DNA from: Mycobacterium paraffinicum | Lineage (GTDB): Bacteria; Actinomycetota; Actinomycetes; Mycobacteriales; Mycobacteriaceae | Assembly (NCBI RefSeq): GCF_001907675.1 | Contig: NZ_MPNT01000012.1 | Location: 1-64,000, forward strand | Length of the DNA stretch: 64,000 nucleotides | Reading direction: 5' to 3' | Shown here: positions 49,928-57,832 of the stretch, piece by piece | How positions within the stretch are numbered: the stretch's first letter is position 1 | Layout of the letters: each line of letters opens with the position of its first letter | Notes under the pieces: generated by a model | Database searches by the model: none | What the model was told of the DNA's origin: nothing | What the model saw: only the letters and a program-made list of their open reading frames with translations | Program-made: the position numbers and the translations under genes

Positions 49928-50743
49928 TCAGCGGACCGCGAACCCCGCATCGAGCGGCCACGCGATGCCGGTGATGAACTTCGCTTCGTCGGACACCAGG
50001 AACGCCACCGCGTTTGCAATGTCCTCCGGCATCAGGATCTGGATGGGCAGCGCGTTCTGCATCGCCGCGACAGCGGTGTCGTTGGCCTCGAGCAGCTTGC
50101 CCATGGTCTCGTTCATCACCATTCCAGTGGCCACACCAGTTGGATGGATCGTGTTGACGCGGATCGAGTACTGCGCGAACTCGTTCGCCCACACTTGCAT
50201 CAGCCCCACCAAGCCGCGCTTGGCCGCGGTGTAGGCCTGTCCACCAGCCCGATCCGTGCCGGTGCCTTTGAGGCCGGCACTCGACGAGGTCAGCACGATC
50301 GATCCGCCGCGGCCACCGTCGATCAGTGCGCGTTGGGTGGCCTCGACGGTGTTCCACACGCCGATGAGGTTGACGTCGATGATGTCGCGGAAAGTCTGCC
50401 GCCGGTCGCCGCCAGGACCCAGTCGAATGACGCCGGCGTTCGCGATCACTATGTCGAGGCGGCCGAACTCGGCGAGTCCGTCGGCCACCGCCTGCTCGAC
50501 GGCGTCGGCGTCGCGGACGTCAGCCTGGCGGGCGACGATGCGTCTGCCCTCCTTTTCGACAAGTCGGGCGGTTTCGTCGAGGTCCTCGGCGCTGGCGTTG
50601 GGATAGTCGATGGTGTCAATGTCGCGGCAGATGTCGAGTGCGACGATGTCCGCCCCATCGGCGGCGAGCCGGACTGCGTGTGCCCGGCCCTGGCCTCGCG
50701 CTGCTCCGGTGATGAAGGCGACTTTGCCATTCAGATTTCCCAC
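49928..50743 (-). CDS. Mycofactocin-type SDR
   Basis: A 271-residue SDR close to 45839. Motifs: VAFITGAARGQGRAHAVRLA, insert DICRDIDTIDYPNASAEDLDETARLVEKEGRRIV, VIANAGVIRLGPGG, QAYTAAKRGLVGL with intact YTAAK, and FLVSDEAKFITGIAWPLDAGFAVR at the end. I choose GTG 50743 because AAGAGGAG precedes it; a frame from 50899 overlaps the small protein gene. It is the last gene of the operon headed by the amidohydrolase (53822). Confidence 0.9.
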   Translation of the reverse strand: MGNLNGKVAFITGAARGQGRAHAVRLAADGADIVALDICRDIDTIDYPNASAEDLDETARLVEKEGRRIVARQADVRDADAVEQAVADGLAEFGRLDIVIANAGVIRLGPGGDRRQTFRDIIDVNLIGVWNTVEATQRALIDGGRGGSIVLTSSSAGLKGTGTDRAGGQAYTAAKRGLVGLMQVWANEFAQYSIRVNTIHPTGVATGMVMNETMGKLLEANDTAVAAMQNALPIQILMPEDIANAVAFLVSDEAKFITGIAWPLDAGFAVR

Positions 50744-50762
50744 GGGTTCGGCTCCTCTTGTG

Positions 50763-50972
50763 TCAATCGGCAACGCTGCCGGTGTGGATCCTTGCTTGTC
50801 GCAGGCCTTCCTGCGGATCATCGACCTCGATCTCCCAGTCGCCGCACGAGCACGTACAACGGAAGTGACCATTGACGGGCAGTATCGCCTGGCCGTCACA
50901 CGATCCGCCGGTATTGGCGATGCCGGTCAGAAACTCCAGCGGTTTCTCGTGCAGGGCGCTGTCGTCGGACAT
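50763..50972 (-). CDS. Small cysteine-containing protein of unknown function
   Basis: A 69-residue protein starting at ATG 50972 (MSDDSALHEKP). It has four cysteines, one at 25 and three closely spaced in RCTCSCGDWEIEV (39, 41, 43), which suggests metal binding, although no standard ferredoxin pattern is present. It lies 4 bases after the DUF35 stop and 19 bases before the SDR gene in a continuous operon, so it is probably real. Confidence 0.65.
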   Translation of the reverse strand: MSDDSALHEKPLEFLTGIANTGGSCDGQAILPVNGHFRCTCSCGDWEIEVDDPQEGLRQARIHTGSVAD

Positions 50973-50976
50973 GGCG

Positions 50977-51426
50977 TTACTCCTCGCCCCGATCGCCGAC
51001 CCGGAAGACAGGCAGCAGCCAGCCGTCGGAAATGGGTGAGAAGTCAACGCGGACAGGCATTCCGATCGTGACGTCGGCGGGTGCGACGTCGATGATGTTG
51101 GAGACCAGTCGCGCACCGGGCGCGTCGGGCAGGTCAAGTACCGCCGGCACCAACACCAGGTCCGGCATGCCGGGGAACCCGTGAACGACTGCGAAGCTGT
51201 AGACCACCGCGTCGCCGCTGAGATCGACCCAATTCACTTTCTTGGATTGGCAGTTAGGGCAGAACGGTGTCGGTGGCAGGCGGAAGATCTGACAGTCGCC
51301 ACACTGTGGCGCCACCAGCCGCCGCTCCTTCGCGGCCTGCCAGAACGGTTCAGTGTCCTTGTTGACGGCGATCCGGACGTGTTCACCCGGGATGGTGGTC
51401 GCCAGGGCGACGGCGGCGGAAGTCAT
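50977..51426 (-). CDS. DUF35 OB-fold zinc-ribbon protein
   Basis: A 149-residue DUF35 protein: PFWQAAKERRLVAPQC, a full zinc ribbon (CGDCQIFRLPPTPFCPNC), and an OB-fold (VPAVLDLPDAPGARLVSNIID). It follows the thiolase-like gene (51482) with a 55-base gap, so the two are presumably a thiolase/DUF35 complex. The small cysteine protein and an SDR follow in the same operon. Confidence 0.89.
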   Translation of the reverse strand: MTSAAVALATTIPGEHVRIAVNKDTEPFWQAAKERRLVAPQCGDCQIFRLPPTPFCPNCQSKKVNWVDLSGDAVVYSFAVVHGFPGMPDLVLVPAVLDLPDAPGARLVSNIIDVAPADVTIGMPVRVDFSPISDGWLLPVFRVGDRGEE

Positions 51427-51481
51427 GCGCGCCGCTCCTCAATCCCGGCCATGCCGGGATCTTCGTCGACGGCGGTGGTGC

Positions 51482-52681
51482 TCATGCGGCGTGTCCCAGA
51501 ATCAGCCCGCTCACGGGCAAGCTCGCCGGCCCCCCGGTGACGAGAGCGAGTTTGGCGTCAGCCACCTGGTTGATGGCGGTCCCACGCATCTGCTCAACCC
51601 CTTCCATGATGTGGGTCATGCCGATGATGTAGGCCTCAGAGAGCTGACCACCGTGCGTGTTGACCGGGATCGAGCCGCCGTCATACCGAATCGCTCCGCT
51701 TTCAACGAATGCGCCGCCCTCCCCCTTGCCGCAGAAGCCGTAATCCTCGAGCTGCATCAACACCATCGGGCTGAAGTGGTCGTAGAGCAGCGCGACGTCG
51801 ATGTCGTCGGCGCTGATGCCGGCCTGTTCGTAAAGCCGCTTGGCGATGGGTGCGTTGCCCGCGGAGGCGAAGTATTCGTCGGGCATTCCCATCCACGCGA
51901 AGGCCCGGCCCCAGTCGCGCACACCGCCGTGGGCGGCGGCGACCACCGGCACCGGCGGCTGCTTCAGATCCTTGGCGCGATCCATGCTCGTGGTGATCAC
52001 GGCCACTGCCCCGTCGGTCTCCTGGCAGAAGTCGTAGAGGCACAACGGTTCTGCGATCATCCGAGCGTTGAAATAGTCCTCGAGTGTCAGCGGTTCGGGG
52101 TGCATCGCCTTCGGCCGATTCGCCGCGTTGGCTCGTGTGGAGAGAGCGATCTCAGCGAATGCCTCGCGACGGGTGCCGTAGAGGTGCATGTGCCGACGTG
52201 CCATGACTGACATCAGCTGACCGGGACCGAACAGCCCGGACGGTTGCAGGAACGAATTGATCGGGTCGGGTTCGATCGCCGAGAAGACCGAGCCGAGGCG
52301 CTGTTTGGATTGCTGCAGCGCCATCACCGTCACGACCACGGAGGCATCACCGGCGACGATGGCTGCCCGCGCCAGCCCGATCGCGCCCGCCGAGCCGCCA
52401 CCGCCTGCGGTCAGTGCTGCGGTGAAACGGACTTCCGGAATCCCCAGTGTTTCCATGAAGTCGGCGGTGTCCATCTTCTCGGTGTAGCCCGCGCTGGCGC
52501 CTGAGTAGTACGCGAAGCCGTCGACGTCGGTCACGGGAAGGCCGGCATCCTCACACGCCGCCATGATGGCCTCGCCGGCCAACTCGGTGATCGACTTCGG
52601 CAGTGACCCGCCACGTTTGTAATAGGGTGTGGCGCCGACGCCCACAATGGCGACGTCGCGTAGTCCTGTTGTATTGGGCAC
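51482..52681 (-). CDS. Thiolase-like protein (lipid-transfer/Ltp type)
   Basis: A thiolase-superfamily protein of about 399 residues: VAIVGVGATPYYKRGG, GGGGSAGAIGLARAAIVAGDASVVVTV, LYDHFSPMVLMQLEDYGFCGKGEGG and VNTHGGQLSEAYIIGMTHIMEG. The last segment is the typical histidine region of Ltp-type enzymes; I do not see the degradative-thiolase cysteine motif. I choose GTG 52681, five bases past the amidohydrolase stop; an in-frame ATG 52717 lies inside that gene and has no ribosome site. Partner is the DUF35 protein 50977. Confidence 0.87.
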   Translation of the reverse strand: MPNTTGLRDVAIVGVGATPYYKRGGSLPKSITELAGEAIMAACEDAGLPVTDVDGFAYYSGASAGYTEKMDTADFMETLGIPEVRFTAALTAGGGGSAGAIGLARAAIVAGDASVVVTVMALQQSKQRLGSVFSAIEPDPINSFLQPSGLFGPGQLMSVMARRHMHLYGTRREAFAEIALSTRANAANRPKAMHPEPLTLEDYFNARMIAEPLCLYDFCQETDGAVAVITTSMDRAKDLKQPPVPVVAAAHGGVRDWGRAFAWMGMPDEYFASAGNAPIAKRLYEQAGISADDIDVALLYDHFSPMVLMQLEDYGFCGKGEGGAFVESGAIRYDGGSIPVNTHGGQLSEAYIIGMTHIMEGVEQMRGTAINQVADAKLALVTGGPASLPVSGLILGHAA

Positions 52682-52685
52682 GCGC

Positions 52686-53822
52686 TCAGACGGTTTCGGC
52701 TGGTATGGGCGGGACATCGGGGAACAGTTCGTAGAATGTGCCCTGGGTGATCCGCAGCCGGGTCTCGTCGCTGACGCCGTCGAACAACCCCTTCAGGGTG
52801 TCTTGGGTGTGGCCGAAGGTGCCTTCCATGTGCGGGTAGTCGCTGCCGAACATCACGTTCTTGTAGCCCATGTGCTCGAACGCGGCGACCGCGGTCTCAT
52901 CGTGCTGGAATGAGGCATAGACCTGGGTGTAGAGGATTTCCTTGGGACTACGAGTCAGCTTGGGCCGCACCGCCATATGGTGCTGGCGATAGCCCTCGAC
53001 CATCCGGTCACCGAGGAACGGCACCCAGGTGGCGCCGCCTTCGGAGATCAGCACCCGAAGATCGGGGTGGCGGTCCAGTGCGCCGGAGGCGACCATTTTC
53101 ATCGCTGCTCGCTGTCCGGAGAACGTGGTCTCGGCATAATTCATCACCGCTCCACCGGGCCCGCGGTACACCATGCCCGCTCCACCCGATGCGCCGCCGA
53201 CGGTCATGTCGACCGGATCGGTGCCGATGTGAAACGCGATCACCACGCCGGCTTCCTCGGCCGCCGCCCAAAACGGCTCCCACTCCTTGCGATGCCAGTC
53301 CGGGGCGCTCGGATGCGGTGTGGTGGGCAGAAACACCGCCTTGAAGCCTTCGCTTGCGGCCCAATGCAATTCCTCGATGGCGTCCTCGACGATCAGTGTC
53401 GACACCTGGGCGGTCACCACATAGCGCGGCGACACCGCGCAGATCTCCTCGAGCGCCCACTCGTTGCTGGCACGCATGCATGCCTTGAGTAGTTCAGGGG
53501 TGCGAAACGTCGAGGCCCACATGCCCAGCGACGGGAAGATGACCTCACCCCAGACACCCTCTTTGTCCAAGTCCCCCAACCGCGCCTTGGCGTCGCGAAT
53601 GCCTTGCGGCTTCATGCTCTCCTCGATGAAGGCCTCCATCGCCGATGACGGCAGCTTGCGCCGGAAGATCTGCCCGTCGACCGAGACTGTCTCGTACTCA
53701 CCGTCGGGATCCTTTTCAGCGCGGGGCGTCAGATCGGCGAGCGCCTTCGGCAACCGGGACTGCCATAGGTCGTCGGGTTCCAGGAAGTGCGAGTCACCCG
53801 AATTCGTCCAGATCATGCTCAT
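52686..53822 (-). CDS. Amidohydrolase family 2 protein (ACMSD-like)
   Basis: A 378-residue metal-dependent amidohydrolase/decarboxylase type protein. The N-terminal metal motif is GDSHFLEPDDLW (DxH), then AFHIGTDPVDM, LRVLISEGGATWVPF and the late aspartate in VMFGSDYPHMEGTF. ACMSD-like proteins decarboxylate or hydrolyse ring-derived acids. I choose ATG 53822 because GGAGGG precedes it; frames to 54083 have no ribosome site. It heads the operon amidohydrolase-thiolase-DUF35-small protein-SDR and faces TetR 53962, with operator C between. Confidence 0.88.
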   Translation of the reverse strand: MSMIWTNSGDSHFLEPDDLWQSRLPKALADLTPRAEKDPDGEYETVSVDGQIFRRKLPSSAMEAFIEESMKPQGIRDAKARLGDLDKEGVWGEVIFPSLGMWASTFRTPELLKACMRASNEWALEEICAVSPRYVVTAQVSTLIVEDAIEELHWAASEGFKAVFLPTTPHPSAPDWHRKEWEPFWAAAEEAGVVIAFHIGTDPVDMTVGGASGGAGMVYRGPGGAVMNYAETTFSGQRAAMKMVASGALDRHPDLRVLISEGGATWVPFLGDRMVEGYRQHHMAVRPKLTRSPKEILYTQVYASFQHDETAVAAFEHMGYKNVMFGSDYPHMEGTFGHTQDTLKGLFDGVSDETRLRITQGTFYELFPDVPPIPAETV

Positions 53823-53888
53823 TGGCCCTCCGCGGTCCGTCTGCTCACCCGAATGATGCCAGCCGAACCGCCAGAAGTCCAGACTTTC

Positions 53889-53904
53889 TAATGCAATGAC
53901 ATTA
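53889..53904. promoter_or_regulatory. Operator C, TAATG-N6-CATTA
   Basis: TAATGCAATGACATTA: perfect 5-bp arms and 6-base spacer between the divergent amidohydrolase (53822) and TetR (53962). A second copy with one arm mismatch is at 57164. Best candidate binder is TetR 53962. Confidence 0.7.
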
Positions 53905-53961
53905 TTATTTCTGTTAATGCTGCCGCGCCGGTACAACTGAGGCGGAACCGTGAGGAGATCC

Positions 53962-54636
53962 ATGACGAGCACTGAATCGGCTGCGGGGTCACGGCGACGA
54001 AATGCCTCGGGCGAATCGACCCGCGTGATGTTGATGGAAGTTGCCGAACGGCTGTTCGCCACCCGGGGTATCGAGGCCGTCACGCTGCGGGAGATTCAGC
54101 AGGCCGCCGGGCAGTCCAACACCTCGGTGATTCGCTACCACTTCGGCTCCCGCGACGGCCTGATCCGGGCGCTGATCTCCTACCGCCAAGCGTCACTGGG
54201 AGCCGATCGCCGGGAAATGCTCGCGAGCATGCGTGAGCAAGGCAAGGAGGCGGATCCGCGCGCGGTGGTGTGGCTGTTGGCGCGCCCGCTGGCAAACAGC
54301 ATCGCCGCGGGCGAGATGTTCGCGCCGTTCCTGGCGCGGCTGGTGGAGGATCCACGAGCCCGCAGCGAGTACTGGCCGGATCACGTCGATGACGATTGGA
54401 CGCAGGAGAGGCTGGAGGAACTGGTCGACGCCGCGCTGCAGGACCTGCCTGGGCGCATTCGGCGCGGCCGAACCTTTCAGCTGTATGTCAGCCTGATCAA
54501 TACCCTTGCTGCGGCGGCGCGTTCGGGCCACGGACTCAGCGAGGCACAGCTGCACAATTACGTCGACACTTGGGTCGGCATGCTGACCGCCCCGGTGTCG
54601 TACGAGACGCGCGCGCTGATCGCCGACGACGACTGA
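53962..54636 (+). CDS. TetR family regulator
   Basis: A 224-residue TetR protein. Helix-turn-helix: TLREIQQAAGQSNTSVIRYHFGSRDGLI. I choose ATG 53962 because GAGGAG precedes it; an earlier in-frame start at 53950 is possible. Its C-terminal domain (EMFAPFLARLVEDPRARSEYWPD) is of the kind seen in many actinobacterial TetRs. It is divergent from the amidohydrolase operon and converges on the fused CoA transferase gene, whose promoter holds the second operator C. Both operons probably answer to it; this is inferred from the motif. Confidence 0.88.
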   Translation: MTSTESAAGSRRRNASGESTRVMLMEVAERLFATRGIEAVTLREIQQAAGQSNTSVIRYHFGSRDGLIRALISYRQASLGADRREMLASMREQGKEADPRAVVWLLARPLANSIAAGEMFAPFLARLVEDPRARSEYWPDHVDDDWTQERLEELVDAALQDLPGRIRRGRTFQLYVSLINTLAAAARSGHGLSEAQLHNYVDTWVGMLTAPVSYETRALIADDD

Positions 54637-54640
54637 TCCG

Positions 54641-57082
54641 TCAGCTACCGCCCACGATCTCTTTTGCCCTCAAGTCGGCGATCGTGGCGTCGTCCAGACC
54701 GATCTCGCGCAGCACCGCATCGGTGTGCTGCCCGATGGTGCATCCCGCGTCGGCCCGGGTGCGTGAGCGGGAGAACCGGCACAGCGGGGCGAGCCGGCGG
54801 TGCTCTTCGAAGATCGGGCTGTAGGCGTCCACGGCATAGCCCGCCGCGTAGTACGGATCGGTCTGCAGCACCAACTCGGAATTGGCCTCCACCACCTCGA
54901 CGCAACCGACGTCCTGGGCGGACAGTTCGTGCTCCCACTCCAGCTTGGTCTTGCTGGCGAAAACGGTCGTCAGTGCGGCGATCAGCTCGTCGTCGTGCGC
55001 CGCGCGAGATTCGGCATCGGTGAAGCGCTCGTCGGCGTGCAAGTCGACGTAGGGCGCCATCGCCTTCGTCAGCGCCGGCCATTCGCGCGGCAACGGCGCG
55101 GCGAGAAAGACGTAACCGTCTGCAGCACGGTACATCCGGTACAGCGCATTCATGCCGAAGAATTGCTCGTCGGCGGCCGCCTCGGCGGGACGGGACGCAT
55201 AGCTTGCGTTGTAGGCGATCATCGCCTGCTGAACGGTCCCGAGCATGGTCGTCACCACGTTCGTCAGCGTCTTGCCGCGACGCTTGGCATACAGCGCGAC
55301 CAGCAGCGCAGAACCGACACCGTGCGCGGCGATGCCGTCAGATTGCACTGCGGGGACGGCCCCGCCTGCGTGCAGTTTGACTGCTCGGCGGTGCAGATCG
55401 TCCAAGTCGGCGGCCGGCTCTCCGGTGTCGTGGCTGTCGACCAGCGCCAGCCCGGATGCCGCGCCGACCGACGGCGCGTAGGCGGCGCGGTGAGCGAAGG
55501 GTCCGTCGATTCCGTAACCTGAGGTCGTCACGAACGCCAAGTCCGGGTTGACCGCCCGCAGCGACGCCTCGTCGATCTTCGCCCGCTCGGCGGCTTTGCC
55601 ACGGAAGCACTGCAGCACGATGTCGGACCGCTTGGCCAGTTCGTACACCAGCTCAAGGCCTTCGGGCTTGGTGAAATCGATCGCGACGCTTTCCTTGCCC
55701 TGCAACACCTTTGCGCCGCCGGCTTCGGGAAAGGCGACCAAGTTACGGATGTTGTCGCCCTCCAGCGGCTCGACCTTGATCACCCGGGCGCCCAGGTCGG
55801 CCAGCAGGGTCGCGCCGTACGGTCCGGCGAACATGCTGCCGAACTCCAGCACCGTCACACCGTTCAGCGGCGGGTCGTCGGAGCTCACGCCGGCCTTGTC
55901 GGCGTCGGCGGGCGTGAATGACACGACGTCGTTGTGCTCGCCGATTCGCGGTGCCCGCCGAAGCTGGGTCAGCGGTTTGCGATCGGCATGTATGAGGGTC
56001 GACGGTTGACGGACCGGCCCGAGATCGGGGTCGACGACGGTAGCGGCGCGGCCTTCGTGGACGGTCTGGGGATGGTCCAGTGACTCCGCGGGACTCCGGA
56101 ACAGTTCGCCGCTCAGGTCGAGGTTTTCGGTCATGGCCTGCTGCCACTCGGCGAGGGTGCGGGCCCCCACCCGCTCGATCATCATGTCCCACCACTCGGT
56201 GCGAAGTTCGGCCGTCGGCAGCATCGGAAACCCTTGCCACTTCGGGTCGCCGAGTTCCTTCAGCAAGTCGAGTTCGGTGAGCCAGGCGCCGATCAACTTC
56301 GGTGAGACCTGCGCGAATTGCAGCCAGCGGCCATCCTTCGTCGGACACACCAGCAGTGCATAAATGAGGTAGGCCTGGGGCCTGCCCTGGTCGTCGTAGG
56401 CAGCATCCATCGGTGCGTAGGCGCCGGGATACCGCTCGAGCACCATCTCGTAGAACCAGTTGTACGGATCCATCGAACCCATGCCGGTGACCAGATTGGT
56501 TTCGACCCTCTGGCCCAGCCCGCTGCTGTCTCGCTCGAGGAGCGCGGCCAGCACACCTTGCACAGCGGCGTGGGCAGCTCCCCACGACGCATAGGAGAAC
56601 GTGGTGTAAGCCGGTCCCGGCCTTGTCGTCAGTCCGCGCTTTTCATGCATGACCCCGGTCTTCGCCATGACCAGGGCTTCCCAGCCCTTGTAGTCGCGGA
56701 ACGGCCCCGTCGACCCCCAGCCCGTGATCGTCGCCACGACGAGTCGGGGGTAGGCGTTCGACAACGCGTCCTGCGTCAATCCGATGCGCACGGCCGTGGT
56801 CGGCCGCATTGTGTTCACCATGACGTCGGCGCGGCGCAACAAGTTACGCAGCCGCTCCAGATCGGCGTCGTCGTGCAGGTCCAATGTCACGCTGCGCTTG
56901 CCGCGGAGCAGGGCGGGCCAGCCCGCGAGCTCGCGCAACGGACTACCCTCGGGCGGCTCAACCATGATCACTTCGGCGCCGCAGTCAGCGAGGAACTGTG
57001 TCGCCTGCGCGCCAGGCAACGTCGTCGACAGGTCGACCACTACCAGGCCGGCCAGCGGCCCGTCCGACGCGACTTCCAGCAT
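54641..57082 (-). CDS. Fused double family III CoA transferase
   Basis: An 813-residue protein made of two CaiB/BaiF domains in one chain. Domain 1 (about 1-380): LAGLVVVDLSTTLPGAQATQFLADCGAEVIMVEPPEG, LLRGKRSVTLDLHD. Domain 2 (about 405-813): LNGVTVLEFGSMFAGPYGATLLADLGARVIKVEPLEGDN, LQGKESVAIDF, and QSDGIAAHGVGSALLVALYAKR with D582 at the position of the catalytic aspartate. The matching segment in domain 1 reads FSYASWGAA (S166), so the acid is missing there. Most such enzymes are dimers of single domains; here one half looks catalytic and one structural. It is a single gene with an operator C copy in front. Confidence 0.9.
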   Translation of the reverse strand: MLEVASDGPLAGLVVVDLSTTLPGAQATQFLADCGAEVIMVEPPEGSPLRELAGWPALLRGKRSVTLDLHDDADLERLRNLLRRADVMVNTMRPTTAVRIGLTQDALSNAYPRLVVATITGWGSTGPFRDYKGWEALVMAKTGVMHEKRGLTTRPGPAYTTFSYASWGAAHAAVQGVLAALLERDSSGLGQRVETNLVTGMGSMDPYNWFYEMVLERYPGAYAPMDAAYDDQGRPQAYLIYALLVCPTKDGRWLQFAQVSPKLIGAWLTELDLLKELGDPKWQGFPMLPTAELRTEWWDMMIERVGARTLAEWQQAMTENLDLSGELFRSPAESLDHPQTVHEGRAATVVDPDLGPVRQPSTLIHADRKPLTQLRRAPRIGEHNDVVSFTPADADKAGVSSDDPPLNGVTVLEFGSMFAGPYGATLLADLGARVIKVEPLEGDNIRNLVAFPEAGGAKVLQGKESVAIDFTKPEGLELVYELAKRSDIVLQCFRGKAAERAKIDEASLRAVNPDLAFVTTSGYGIDGPFAHRAAYAPSVGAASGLALVDSHDTGEPAADLDDLHRRAVKLHAGGAVPAVQSDGIAAHGVGSALLVALYAKRRGKTLTNVVTTMLGTVQQAMIAYNASYASRPAEAAADEQFFGMNALYRMYRAADGYVFLAAPLPREWPALTKAMAPYVDLHADERFTDAESRAAHDDELIAALTTVFASKTKLEWEHELSAQDVGCVEVVEANSELVLQTDPYYAAGYAVDAYSPIFEEHRRLAPLCRFSRSRTRADAGCTIGQHTDAVLREIGLDDATIADLRAKEIVGGS

Positions 57083-57163
57083 ATTCGCTCCCTAGCGCCT
57101 GCGGGCGGATCTCATGAAGACGTGAAGTGACGCACGCCACGACAGCATCGCAGCGATCAATAT

Positions 57164-57179
57164 TAATGTCAATGTATTA
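57164..57179. promoter_or_regulatory. Operator C copy, TAATGTCAATGTATTA
   Basis: Same arms and spacing as 53889 with one mismatch (TATTA for CATTA); the flanking bases also agree. It lies between the fused CoA transferase (57082) and the rightward thioesterase (57190), 10 bases from the latter's start. Confidence 0.65.
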
Positions 57180-57189
57180 GTCTCGTGAG

Positions 57190-57831
57190 ATGACGGAGAC
57201 CCATGAAGCGGAGTCACGGGGCGGGTTCCCGCCGATGCGTACCTGGCAGGAGCCGGCGGTACGGAGCCCGGGCGGCGGCGCCGAATACGGCGACATGATC
57301 GCGGCGCTGCGCGATTTCCTTGACCACGTGGCCGCGGCGGCGCCGGATACGTCGACCATAGTCGCGCTAAAAGAGGACTTGCGGGGATGGGCCGACCGCT
57401 TGGCCCAATCCGCAGCCCCCGAGCAACGGCAGATCTTCGCCCGCCGGCTCGATCTGCCGGGACGCGGACAAACCATGTCCCCCAACTTCATTCCGACCGC
57501 GGGCGACCATGAAAAAGTCGAGGGGTCGGTAACGTTCGGCCGATACTTCCTCGGCGGCGGAGGGGCCGTCCACGGCGGCGCCATCCCACTGCTATTCGAT
57601 GAAGTGCTCGGGCGGCTCGCCAGCAGCGGCGACCGTGCTCCTGCGCGGACCGCGTATTTGCACACCGACTTCCGGTCTATTACACCCGTCGGCGAGGAAC
57701 TGGCGGTACGGGCGTGGTTCGTCAGCGAGCAGGGGCGCAAACGAGTTCTGCGCGCTCAACTCACCCACAGCAACACGCTGTGCGCCGAAGCTGAGGGCCT
57801 GTTCATCGAGCTGCGTCCGGATCAGCCATGA
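57190..57831 (+). CDS. Hot-dog (PaaI-type) thioesterase
   Basis: A 213-residue protein with a long helical N-terminal part (DMIAALRDFLDHVAAAAPDTSTIVALKEDL) and a PaaI-type hot-dog domain: FGRYFLGGGGAVHGGAIPLLFDEVLGRL, in which the HGG motif and following aspartate/glutamate form the active site, and TAYLHTDFRSITPVGEELAVRAWF. It would release CoA from acyl-CoA or act as a housekeeping enzyme for dead-end CoA esters. Start ATG 57190 has no ribosome site and only 10 bases to the operator, so the message may be nearly leaderless. Confidence 0.86.
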   Translation: MTETHEAESRGGFPPMRTWQEPAVRSPGGGAEYGDMIAALRDFLDHVAAAAPDTSTIVALKEDLRGWADRLAQSAAPEQRQIFARRLDLPGRGQTMSPNFIPTAGDHEKVEGSVTFGRYFLGGGGAVHGGAIPLLFDEVLGRLASSGDRAPARTAYLHTDFRSITPVGEELAVRAWFVSEQGRKRVLRAQLTHSNTLCAEAEGLFIELRPDQP

Positions 57832-57832
57832 G

